Part shown: in pieces, positions 56,601 to 64,000 of the stretch
Numbering within the stretch: position 1 is the first letter of the stretch
Layout: the number at the start of each line of letters is the position of its first letter
From: Astyanax mexicanus
Lineage: Eukaryota > Chordata > Actinopteri > Characiformes > Acestrorhamphidae
Reading direction: 5' to 3'
DNA length: 64,000 bases
Assembly: GCF_023375975.1 (NCBI RefSeq)
Contig: NC_064419.1
Location: 43,089,534 to 43,153,533, forward strand
Made by a program: the position numbers and the translations under genes
Notes under the pieces: model-generated
What the model saw: only the letters and a program-made list of their open reading frames with translations
Databases searched by the model: none
Told to the model about the DNA's origin: nothing

Positions 56601-58204
56601 TGAGCTTTTTTTTTTTTTTTTTTTTTTTTTACAACGAATGTATTTACTACACATTGTTTTTGTCACATGATCTGATTCATACTGTATATGACCTTTTTTT
56701 TTTTTTTAGAAATTCACATTGAATATGAATCAACATCATCACAAACTCCTCCCAGCACTTCTTCAGCATTCCACGGTCAGTAGTTGGAATTGGACATCAG
56801 TATTTAAACTGATCATAAAGTTTTACTTTAGGAGACAGCTAGGGAATGTCCTCAGACCGGTATAAGCTGTAAGGTGTTATCTTGTGGGTGCAGATGGGGA
56901 CGGGGACGGGTCATGGGATGTAGCAGGTCCTATCCTGTGATTTTTGACATGTCAGTGTTGGGCACTGGCTGGGGGTAAAATCTGAGCGTTTAATGCAGAC
57001 AAGTGAAAACAGGTTCTTTCTGTATTGAAAAACTGAAATTAATTTAGGGTCAAATGGGACAGTTTAGCTATACAAGGTTTATTTTCTTCTGTGAAGGAAA
57101 AAAAAACAGAACTTTAGCTATGAAACAGCTAAATTAAAATCTTCAGAGTAACAGAAATGGATCATTTGTTTGGCTGGTTTGTTCCATTGTCAGGAACAAA
57201 GCCAAAAAACTATCCCAGTCCCCCTTAATTCACCTTCTTTCATTATCTAAATCACAGAAATCAATATTTCCTGTATGAAGGCATTGCAGGCCCTCAGTAA
57301 AACATGACATACAGGTTCAGTTGTCAATATAGAAACAATACATGAGTATAAATGATATGGGTAATAATTATTTAGCTGCACATACAGAAAAAGTGTGTAA
57401 TGCATGTCTAATACTACAACATGCCAGCCATCTCAGTTTATAGAGAGTTGTAGAGGATCCTAATGGAGTCCTCTGATAATCCATCACATGCAGCTTCAAT
57501 ATTCCCCCATCACTAAAGGGTGATGTCCGCAGCCTGGGGCGTCTGTGAGCTGATATATCGGAACCCAGTCGCTGCGCTTTCCTCCGAGTGCGCCATGATG
57601 CTGCTCGGCAATGCTACATCAGCAGCAGCTCGAAAAGAAGCGGCGGCTGACTTCACATGTGTTGGAGGAAGCATGTGTTAGTCTTCACCCTCCTGGTGTG
57701 TTGGGACATCACTAGTGATAGGCAGAGTCCTAATGAGTGGGTTGGGTAATTGGCTGAGAATTGGGTAATTGGGGAGAAAATGGGGAAATGGGGAGATGCT
57801 ATTCACTCCAACTGCACTCTAGAGTCTGCAGTCTAGAGTTAACTAGCACAGACTCAACTCAACTGGAAATCAGGGTTAAAATCTGGCTAAAAGTCATACA
57901 GTGGAACTCCAACTGCGCAGTACTGTGATGCTACTGAGTGAACCAAGCATTTTTTGATGCTTGTGCTAAAATTCTGTGTATAGCAGCAAAAATTATAAAA
58001 TAAATATTAATAATCTTTAAAAAATCTGTCTTAACTCCAAGTATTTAAATTTTACTGTTCTTCTCTCATTGTTCCTCTGTAGGGTCTAAAGCTGAGCTGG
58101 CAGTGTTCGGCGTGCTGTTTGGAGTGGTTTGTGCCAACATGGTTTTTCTTCTGCTCTTTCTCTACAAGACCTCAGCTCCCCCATCTTGTCCTCCAGTCAT
58201 CTGA
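40055..58204 (+). CDS. CD300/CMRF35-like receptor gene C with duplicated stalk exon
   Basis: Exons: 40055-40091 (signal, MKSYQSFLLLFQ), 46357-46695 (IgV), 49267-49311 and 54832-54876 (two near-identical copies of the first stalk exon), 56235-56300, 56710-56775 (stalk) and 58083-58204 (helix, tail, TGA). The total is 720 b, 239 residues with both copies, 224 with one; all junctions are phase 1. Each of the two later stalk exons is 66 b against 63 and 75 in A and B. The gene is stretched by insertions: a 4.2-kb repeat-rich segment and a solo LTR in intron 1, MITEs after the IgV exon, and a three-element nest between the duplicated stalk exons. The 5' half matches gene D and the 3' half matches gene B. 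All exons remain open with good splice borders. A possible ATTAAA is at 58341-58346. Splicing across the 6.3-kb intron 1 is unproven. Confidence 0.72.
40335..41026 (+). repeat. Intron-1 minisatellite, gene C left part
   Basis: Same 32-38-bp unit family as in the other genes. Its last 140 bp or so (about 40812-40955) recur on the right of the 4.2-kb insertion (45230-45373). Confidence 0.8.
41548..41865. repeat. 34-bp minisatellite
   Basis: About nine units built from GCGATGGAGTGGGAAGACG and GAGTGGGAAGACGGG. As 34 is not a multiple of three, the same peptide repeat appears in turn in all frames, which explains the overlapping open frames. Confidence 0.85.
42160..43330. repeat. About 180-203-bp higher-order repeat of GATG words
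   Basis: The marker GCCCAAGACGATGGC recurs at 42301, 42479, 42682 and 42882 (steps 178, 203, 200), with weaker relatives near 42167, 43100 and 43303. Each unit is an irregular string of GATGGCGATGA/GAAGATG triplet-like words. Confidence 0.75.
43890..44450. repeat. 230-315-bp tandem repeats with GA tracts
   Basis: The landmark GCCCAGTGAGGCTGCAGG occurs at about 43907 and 44221, with a variant at 44453. Copies share GCGCT(G/A)AACACAT and GAAATACCGC/AATACCGCC blocks and variable GA runs (44088-44127 the longest). Confidence 0.7.
44615..44657. repeat. (GA)n microsatellite
   Basis: Pure AG/GA run within the 4.2-kb insertion. Confidence 0.95.
45230..46110 (+). repeat. Intron-1 minisatellite, gene C right part
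   Basis: Continues the gene C minisatellite after the 4.2-kb insertion and is colinear with gene D 61455-61990. It is interrupted by a solo LTR at 45522-45867. Confidence 0.8.
45522..45867 (+). mobile_element. Solo LTR, 346 bp
   Basis: TGTCAGG...CCTGACA ends with the exact 5-bp duplication TAAAG (45517-45521, 45868-45872). The empty site is in gene D at about 61750 (GAGTTAAAGTCAGATATTAAGG). AATAAA near 45804 fits an LTR poly(A) signal in + orientation. It likely arose by recombination between two LTRs of a full element. Confidence 0.88.
46357..46695 (+). CDS. IgV exon of gene C
   Basis: Intact V domain with INCSY, HYFCRDPC and DSGIYYCGV. It is distinct at Asn instead of Arg after the fourth-cysteine motif (CSNSD), at AARRVSV and at VSKWGSD. 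Phase 1 at both ends; donor GTAAGC. Confidence 0.88.
46872..47271. mobile_element. piggyBac-like MITE, 400 bp
   Basis: Ends CCCTTTCAGACCT and AGGTCTGAAAGGG, with TTAA on both sides (46868-46871, 47272-47275). Gene D shows the empty site CATTTTAAACTTCAG near 62750. No coding capacity. Confidence 0.88.
47324..47675. mobile_element. Palindromic MITE in gene C
   Basis: Long imperfect inverted repeats (about 150 b per arm, sharing CCAGGTGAAAAAAATT and GAGCACAAATGTGAAACTAG) around a short loop. The copy in gene D (about 62808-63203) lies at the same place with a longer loop, so insertion predates the C/D split. Superfamily unknown. Confidence 0.7.
47753..48347. mobile_element. hAT-type MITE with internal repeats, gene C
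   Basis: Ends CAGGGGTGTCCAAAC and GTTTGGACACCCCTG, with exact 8-bp duplication CCTTAGAA (47745-47752, 48348-48355). Inside are four units of a roughly 60-bp repeat (CACTCTCTCCGCTTTT...CTAGAAATG) at about 48003-48190. Paralogue at 63271-63769. Confidence 0.87.
48582..48982. mobile_element. Tc1-type MITE, gene C first copy
   Basis: Starts AGTACCAGTCAAAAGTTTGA, the end typical of a widespread fish Tc1-derived MITE. Paralogous to 13597, 23279 and 54255. Confidence 0.6.
50002..51917. mobile_element. TIR element with TAA target duplication (Harbinger-like?)
   Basis: Ends AGCCAGGCGGACACTGTGCG and its reverse complement, flanked by TAA (49999-50001, 51918-51920). Three-base TWA duplications suggest PIF/Harbinger, but no transposase is seen. 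The empty site is visible in genes A and B (CACTTTAAAAGGGG near 24720). The inner part is AT-rich with no gene. Confidence 0.75.
51921..53749. mobile_element. piggyBac-like TTAA element carrying a LINE insertion
   Basis: Ends CCCTTGTGTGGTGTTC and GAACACCACACAAGGG, with TTAA on each side (51917-51920, 53750-53753). The left TTAA is formed by the end of the neighbouring element plus its TAA duplication, so this element arrived second. Without the LINE it is about 0.5 kb. Confidence 0.82.
52062..53378 (+). mobile_element. 5'-truncated L2/CR1-type LINE
   Basis: The coding part runs to TGA 52915-52917 and encodes the end of a reverse transcriptase: STGAPQGCVLSPLLFSLYTN, catalytic FADDL (about 52240-52254), then the C-terminal region. 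The 3' tail ends in GATTCTG tandem repeats, typical of L2-like elements. A 7-bp duplication TTACATG (52055-52061, 53379-53385) flanks it. It is inserted inside the TTAA element. The reading frame is intact but lacks endonuclease and the N-terminal RT. Confidence 0.85.
54117..55200 (+). repeat. Start of duplicated block (second stalk-exon copy of gene C)
   Basis: From 54117 the sequence restarts the intron that begins at 48442 (CATCTGGCATGTCTG), repeats the Tc1-type MITE (54255-54625) and the 45-base stalk exon, then continues like gene B (23480 onward). Without the nested elements the offset is about 1.9 kb. This is the boundary of a larger segmental duplication. Confidence 0.75.
57508..57790 (+). 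repeat. SINE-like repeat in last intron, gene C
   Basis: Same family and place as 18075 in A and 26305 in B. Confidence 0.65.
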
Positions 58205-60455
58205 ACAACCAGAATACAACCACTTACACCCAGAGTGCTCATACTGCATTCTAATCCAACTCAGATGTTGAAAATGTAAAAACTGGAATGCCCCAAGTTA
58301 GATTTTCCACTCAGAAAGAGGGGAAGTTAATTAGTAGTATATTAAATGTACATTAATTATAAATCTGTGTAAAGTTTCTATTCATTAATGTAATTCATTC
58401 ATCAAATCAGTGGTGATTTAGGCAGAATTTTTCATTATTACATTACATTACAACTTTTCCTATGTACAAAAGCAGACAAATATTATTTTTTATTTTGTTA
58501 TGGAACTTAAACAGGCTAAATACTTCAGCTCTAACAGCTTCAGATACAGCTCAGTTAGTTTTTTGTACAATATACTGGAGGGGAAATTAAAACTGGTATG
58601 CATTTTTTACATAACGCCATAGTGCTAGAGTTCCTGCAGAGCACCATGTCTAACAGCATTGCTAAAGAAGCACACTGGCAGAGCTCACTAGCTAACGCTA
58701 GTCAGTTAGCATAACAAGCTAATACACTGAAAGCTCAGCTCCATGGACTTAAACGCTCATCTTATCTGAGGAGCTCCTGCTGCTGTTCCTTACTGTATCA
58801 GTGTTTTATCCAAGTAAAATGGGAAAACAACAGCAAGTAGCAATTATTCACTCAGAAAAAAGAGACGAAAGGAATCGATCCACAGCTCGGAGAAAAGTTA
58901 CTCTCAGTGTAAAAAAAAAACTTCAAGAGCATTAAATACAGCCCTTTGTAAATATATTAATAGTGTAGCTTGCAGGAATAAATTTAATGCACACTGAACT
59001 GAATGTATTTTTATTAACTGGAGAAAAAAGGGAAGTGTGGCTTCTTTTAATAGTATAAATAGAAACTGCTAGAGTGCACACAAAAAAAAGATTTGTGTTG
59101 CATGTGCATGTTGCAGCCACTCTGCAGCATGAGAGTGTGAGAGTGTTAAAAGCTATAGGAATGTGTTATACGCAGTACAGAGCAATATGTCATGTAGCAC
59201 AGTTATCACGTCTGGTATAAAATGTACATAAAAATATAGATCTAACATGTTTTTTGTGCTTCAGTTACACTTACTGTTACTGTGTGGGAAATATGATTAA
59301 TGTTGGAGCATATGAAATAAATAAATAATTTTCTGAAATGTTAAAAAATATGTTGTCAAGTCTTAAAGCGTAAGTCTGATTCAAAGGGCCATTTTTTTAG
59401 ATCAATAAGCGAGTCATAAACTGTGCACCTTGCAGCCTGATTTAGAGTGTGTCTTTTCTATCGTAATGATGGGAAAAGTATGCCTTGCACAGCTCAAACA
59501 TGTAAAATTATCTTAATTAATTGTGAATGTATTTGGTTGCATAACGTGTAATAAACCAATTAATGTGTCACTTGCCATTCCCTTTAAGAGCCAGATGCGC
59601 TTTAACTTTGGCACATTGCTATTTCAGGGATGCAGCTACCTGGACGTGTCCCACACTTTTTAGCAGAGGAAGCTGACCTGTTCAATCATGCTTGTTCATT
59701 CAGTGTATATATATATTATATATATATTTTGACTGTTTTCCGTTGCCATTGGTGAAGATATATTCACAAGCTCCGTTGCTTTTTAAACAACGCAGGAGAA
59801 AGGTGAAAGACATGAAAATAGACTGTTGGTGGGGTGTAAGATAGCAATGAGCATCCCGAAACACCTGTCTCTACAAGTAACTCTGATAATGTAAGCTAAC
59901 TGTAGCTGAAGCTCAGCTTTGCATGTGTCTTGTAGTCCTTCTGGGCTCTAATCTGTCTGCATCTATCAGTGAAGCAGTGTTATTTTACATTTTAAAACAT
60001 GGGATAGGGGTACAAATGAGTTGCAGTATGTTACATATCTCCGCACACTATTCCCTTAACACACATTTTATTTGTAGCATATCGGTACTGCACTGTCCTG
60101 TCTGTAAAATTGTCTCTTGTCTGCTGTTTTTAATTGTATTTATTGTAGTTTCAAAGTTTTATGTTGCACATTCGTTGAACGTCTGCACTTTGTTGTACAT
60201 TGTATTGTTCTATGTTGCAACATGGTTCCAGAGGAACGTAATTTCGTTGCACTGTGTACCTGTATTCAGATGTGATGACAATAAAAGCCTCTTAGCTTGG
60301 AAAAAAATGCGATTGGGAAATTTTCTATTTTTGCCTCTCTAAAGGGCATTTTTTTAATCATATGGAATTGGAGGGAGGAGCTTGCCAACCTTGCCCCTCT
60401 CCTAGACTTCAGCAGTGACTGACTGAATTTAAAGCATATTAATTAATAAAATATT
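58205..60455. other. Intergenic spacer between genes C and D
   Basis: Matches the B-C spacer without the Gypsy element, including the retroelement tail at 60019-60303. It contains a short TA repeat near 59707. No gene is recognised; the conserved open block is present near 58800 but damaged. Confidence 0.7.
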
Positions 60456-60736
60456 GGAGAAATGAGTGCAGGGCTAATGTTTAATCGCAGTGTGGAGGTG
60501 TTGCTCTACCAGAGAGCAGAGGTCTCTCCGCTCTGCAGTGTTTCCTTCCTTTTGAGAATACATCACTGCTTCCTCCTCCAGCTCATTGTGAAGAACTAGA
60601 AGAAATTGCTGGTGTTCATCTCAGAGATCTGCAGCTCAGAGTTCAGACGGGACACACAGACACATGCTGAGTTCTGATCTGGCCTGATCTGTGTTTAAAT
60701 TTATCTAGGAAGATCTTCAGTGATGCCCGGAGAAGA
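60456..60736 (+). promoter_or_regulatory. Conserved 5' flank and uORF of gene D
   Basis: Fourth copy of the block. uORF ATG is at 60723 and its TGA (60738-60740) overlaps the receptor ATG (60737-60739). Confidence 0.5.
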
Positions 60737-63700
60737 ATGAAATCCTATCTGAGCTTTCTGCTGCTTTTCCAAGGTACATCATTTTTTTAAAATCAATTTA
60801 ATAATGTTATATTTTATAAAAGTTGAAAATGCAGTGGACAAATTACTTTAGTTGCATATAAAGATACATATAATTAATTTCTCTAAACATATAAACAACA
60901 AGTTCACTTAACTCATCAGGTTTTACAGTGTGATGCTGAACCGTACGCTGCACTGCGTTGCTACTGTATCTCCAACAGGAACCTGCTTCCTGATTGGTGT
61001 CTGCATTGCACTTAGATTCTGCATAATGTAGTGGAGTTATCTAAGGTTTTTGAGTTTGAAATGTAGTGGAGTTAAAGTAAGATATTTGAGCTCAAAAACA
61101 TGTAGTGGAGTTAGAGTAAGTTATTAGAGTTTAAAATGTAGTGAAGGTACAATAAGATATTTAGTTTGAAATGTAGTTGAGTTAAAGTAAGATATTTGAG
61201 TTTAATATGTCGGAGTTAGAGTTGGATATTTAAGTTTAGAATGCAGTGGAGTTAAAGTATGATATTTGTGTTTGAAATGTATTTAAGTTAATGTAAAATA
61301 TTTAAGTTTGAAATGCAGGAGTTAAAGTAAGATATTTGAGTTTGAACTGTAGTAAAGGTAAAGTAATATATATGAGTTTAAAATATTGGAGTTACAGTAA
61401 GATATTTACGTTTGAAATGCAGTGAATAAAAGACATTTGAGTTTGAAATGTATTTGAGTTAAAGTCAGATATTTTAGTTTGATATGTAGTGGAAAAAAGT
61501 AACATTTTTGAGTTTGAAATATAGTTGAGGTAAAGAAATACATTTGTGTTTGAAATGTATTTGAGTTAAAGTCAGATATTTGAGTTTGATATGTAGTGGA
61601 AAAAAAACTACAATTTTTGAGTTTCAATATAGTTAAGGTAAAGTAATGTATTTGCGTTTGAAATATAGTTGAGGTAAAGTAATACATTTGCAGTTTGAAA
61701 TGTAGTGGAGTTAAAAGTATGATATTTGAATTTGAAATATATTTGAGTTAAAGTCAGATATTAAGGTTTGAAATGTAGTGGAATGAAAAGTATTTAAGTT
61801 TGAAATGTAGTTGAGTTAAGTTAAGACATTTGAGTTTAAAATGTATTTGAGTTAAAGTCAGATATTTGAGTTTGAAATGTAGGAGTGAGAGTAAGATATC
61901 TGTGTTTGAAATGTATTTGAGTTAAAGTATGACATTTGATATTAAAATGTGGAGTTAAAGTAAGATCATTGAGTTTAATATGTAGTAAAGTTGAAGGAAA
62001 AAGTAACTCAAACTTTAAATACAAAGAAAAAAACAAATTATGTTTTAAAGTACAGTAACATAATTAAATTTATATCAGAATGTCCACCACTGTTGAAATG
62101 ACTGAATTTCAATATTAGAAGTAAAATATTTAATATTCATATTAATGATCACTATATTTTATCCTCTGTTATTATAGCTGATGGTGTTTAACAGCTCTGG
62201 AGTGTTGAGCTGCAGTTTGTAATGCTTCTGTTCTGATTGTGTTCTAGTTCTGATGGGTTTGGCTGCGCAGAAGAAAACTGTAGCTGTGTTCACTGGAACA
62301 GAAGGAGGCAGTGTGGAAATCAACTGCAGTTATAAAGATTCATACATATACTCAAAACAGTACTTCTGTCGTGACCCGTGCAGATATTCTGATGTTTTAA
62401 TTGAAACTCAGAAAGGTGATGTTGTTTCTAAAGGCAGATACTCTATACTGAACACTGTGACTGCACGGAGCGTTTCTGTCACCATCAAAAACCTCAGATT
62501 AACAGACTCTGGAGTTTATTACTGTGGCGTGTCTAAGTGGGGATCAGACACACTCACTAAAGTAGAAATCTCTGTAAATAAAGGTAAGCATGAAAATAAA
62601 ACAATGGACAATTCTAGTCAGAAGCTGCCGGTCACCATCATTACCATCCACTGCACTGCATTACTGTCATCTGTGGGTGGTAATATTAGTCTTTTATGGT
62701 GTACTCCTGATACACACTTATCACTGTGGCAAGAGGAATATTAAAACCCTCATTTTAAACTTCAGAAATGGAACGTACCATCATCCATCTAAAACTCCCA
62801 TAATATGTCAAAAGTCGAGGACACAAAAATACAGAAAAACACCAGGTGAAAAAAATTTACCAGCGTGTTTTAACATTTTGCGTTTGTAAATTAACTTCTC
62901 GTGAGCACAAATGTGAAACTAGCGAGCAAAAAACTCTCCAAAACTGTCCAAACCACCCCTTTCAAAACTGGAGCGCAAAAAACTCAGTCAAGCACAACCT
63001 GCTACGGCAGGTAATTCACACAGCGCGCGAGAGAGGAGAAAAATGAAGCTCGAGAGCAACATTCATCTTCAGTGCGCACACCATTCCCTTTTTTTGCTCG
63101 CTAGTTTCACATTTGTGCTCACAATAAGTTAATTTACACACGCAAAATGTTAAAACACGCTGGTTAATTTTTTTCACCTGGTATTTTTGCGCCCTTGACT
63201 TTCAGCATTGATGTGACGCCACCTGACCTTACCATAAGCGCACAGTGTTCAATCAACCATAACCTTAGAACAGGGGTGTCCAAACTTTTTTTGTTGGGGG
63301 CCAGAAGGAGAAATATATTTGAAGTCACGGACCACAGACTATAATAAAACAAATAATGAAATATACCACTTTAAATGATACTTTTTTCCTGATTACTTTC
63401 ATTTACACACCATTTTACTTGACGTACATCTTTATCTTTGACAGTGTTGTGTAAACTAAGATTTTTCAAATCGATGTTTAATTTCATGATTTCTCTTAAT
63501 ATTAAACTCCTTAATTACGGCAACTATGCGCACTCTCTCCGCTTTTTGACTCTTTGGCCCGTTTCTCTGCGCTAGAAATGCACACTCTCTCCGCTTTTAG
63601 ACTCTTTGGCCCGATTCTGACACCTAGCGTTCAAACTTCGAATCTCATATTATAAAAACCTGGTTAACAGCGGGCCAACTTTTATTCTATTTCTAAAATA

Positions 63701-64000
63701 CCTCACAGGCCGCTCCACAAAAGAAAACGGGCCGCAAATGGCCCGCGGGCCGTAGTTTGGACACCCCTGCTTTAGAAGATAACACATCACAAGTTAATTT
63801 GGATGTTCCCAAACTCTCTGCTTAGGTAACATTTTATAACTCATATACACACTGCTATCCCATGACATCTGGCATGTCTGTATATACATATATAGTTATT
63901 ATTAAAATCTACGTGTGTTGTATGAAGAAGCACTGAAGTAAACCTTGTATCTTTTTTATCTCGGTTTAGGTCTAATTCAGAGTGCAAATATGTTATATAT
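60737..64000 (+). CDS. CD300/CMRF35-like receptor gene D, 5' part
   Basis: The signal exon 60737-60773 (MKSYLSFLLLFQ) and IgV exon 62248-62583 are in the window; stalk and membrane exons lie beyond 64000. Exon phases and borders match genes A-C. Intron 1 carries the minisatellite without the insertions found in gene C. Intron 2 shares the palindromic MITE and hAT MITE with gene C, making D the closest relative of C's 5' half. The IgV frame runs on past the donor to 62744, so intron retention would add a 46-codon tail. Confidence 0.75.
61015..61995 (+). repeat. Intron-1 minisatellite, gene D
   Basis: About 1 kb of the shared units, colinear with the two gene C parts. It serves as the uninterrupted reference for gene C's insertions. 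Confidence 0.85.
62248..62583 (+). CDS. IgV exon of gene D
   Basis: V domain of 336 b, one codon shorter than the others because of an in-frame deletion in the C'-C'' region (KGDVVSKG against KADIVVSKG). It keeps INCSY, QYFCRDPC and DSGVYYCGV; the CDR3-like segment is VSKWGSD. Confidence 0.88.
62808..63203. mobile_element. Palindromic MITE in gene D
   Basis: Paralogue of 47324-47675. The loop contains about 45 b (with TCAAGCACAACCTGCTACGG) missing from gene C. Confidence 0.7.
63271..63769. mobile_element. hAT-type MITE with internal repeats, gene D
   Basis: Paralogue of 47753-48347 with the same ends; duplication CCTTAGAA/CTTTAGAA with one mismatch. Only two internal repeat units against four in gene C. 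Confidence 0.87.

Noticed and set aside
59923..60342. 139-codon open frame (and its 123-codon copy at 39289)
   Set aside because: Runs through a LINE 3'-tail fragment ending in ATGACAATAAA; duplicated with the spacer, no protein features.
45243..62036. Minus-strand open frames rich in FQTQ/YFTST repeats
   Set aside because: Translations of the intron-1 minisatellite; no start context and no conservation of frame.

Overview
The window comes from a ray-finned fish genome, most likely an otophysan, although the species cannot be read from the sequence. Genes are split into short exons with GT/AG borders, intergenic DNA is AT-rich, and there are fish-type hAT, Tc1, piggyBac-like and tRNA-SINE elements and a Ty3/Gypsy retrotransposon with a PNMA-like gag. 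No bacterial gene layout, rRNA, genuine tRNA gene or CRISPR array is present.

The host content is a head-to-tail tandem array, all on the + strand, of CMRF35-like/CD300-like (pIgR-like) immune receptors. Each gene has a signal-peptide exon of 37 coding bases, one IgV exon of 336-339 bases with four cysteines (C39, C53, C57, C106 in gene A numbering), three short Ser/Thr/Pro-rich stalk exons, and a 122-base exon for one transmembrane helix and a tail of about a dozen residues without tyrosine motifs beyond the membrane edge. All introns are phase 1, so exons can be lost or duplicated without breaking frame. Five loci are seen: gene 0 (3' end only, 1824-3424), gene A (5579-19200, two IgV exons), gene B (21357-27086, the simplest complete copy), gene C (40055-58204, duplicated stalk exon) and gene D (60737 to the window end). 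All exons read are intact.

The array grew by unequal exchange. Gene A looks like a fusion of two genes after loss of an internal membrane exon and signal exon. Gene C is a mosaic: its 5' half resembles D and its 3' half resembles B, so a block running from B's IgV/stalk intron into C was duplicated to give C's 3' half and D. All four signal exons are preceded by the same 5-codon upstream ORF whose stop overlaps the receptor ATG.

Mobile elements account for most of the rest. A nearly intact Gypsy element (28640-39112) with almost identical 1.95-kb LTRs lies between B and C. Solo LTRs are at 12549-13471 and 45522-45867. Gene C holds a nest of three elements (50002-53749). piggyBac-like TTAA elements, hAT MITEs with 8-bp target duplications and Tc1-type MITEs fill introns. 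A 4.2-kb purine-rich insertion made of several tandem repeats (41027-45228) in intron 1 of gene C was not recognised. Paralogous empty sites within the window support most of the insertions.
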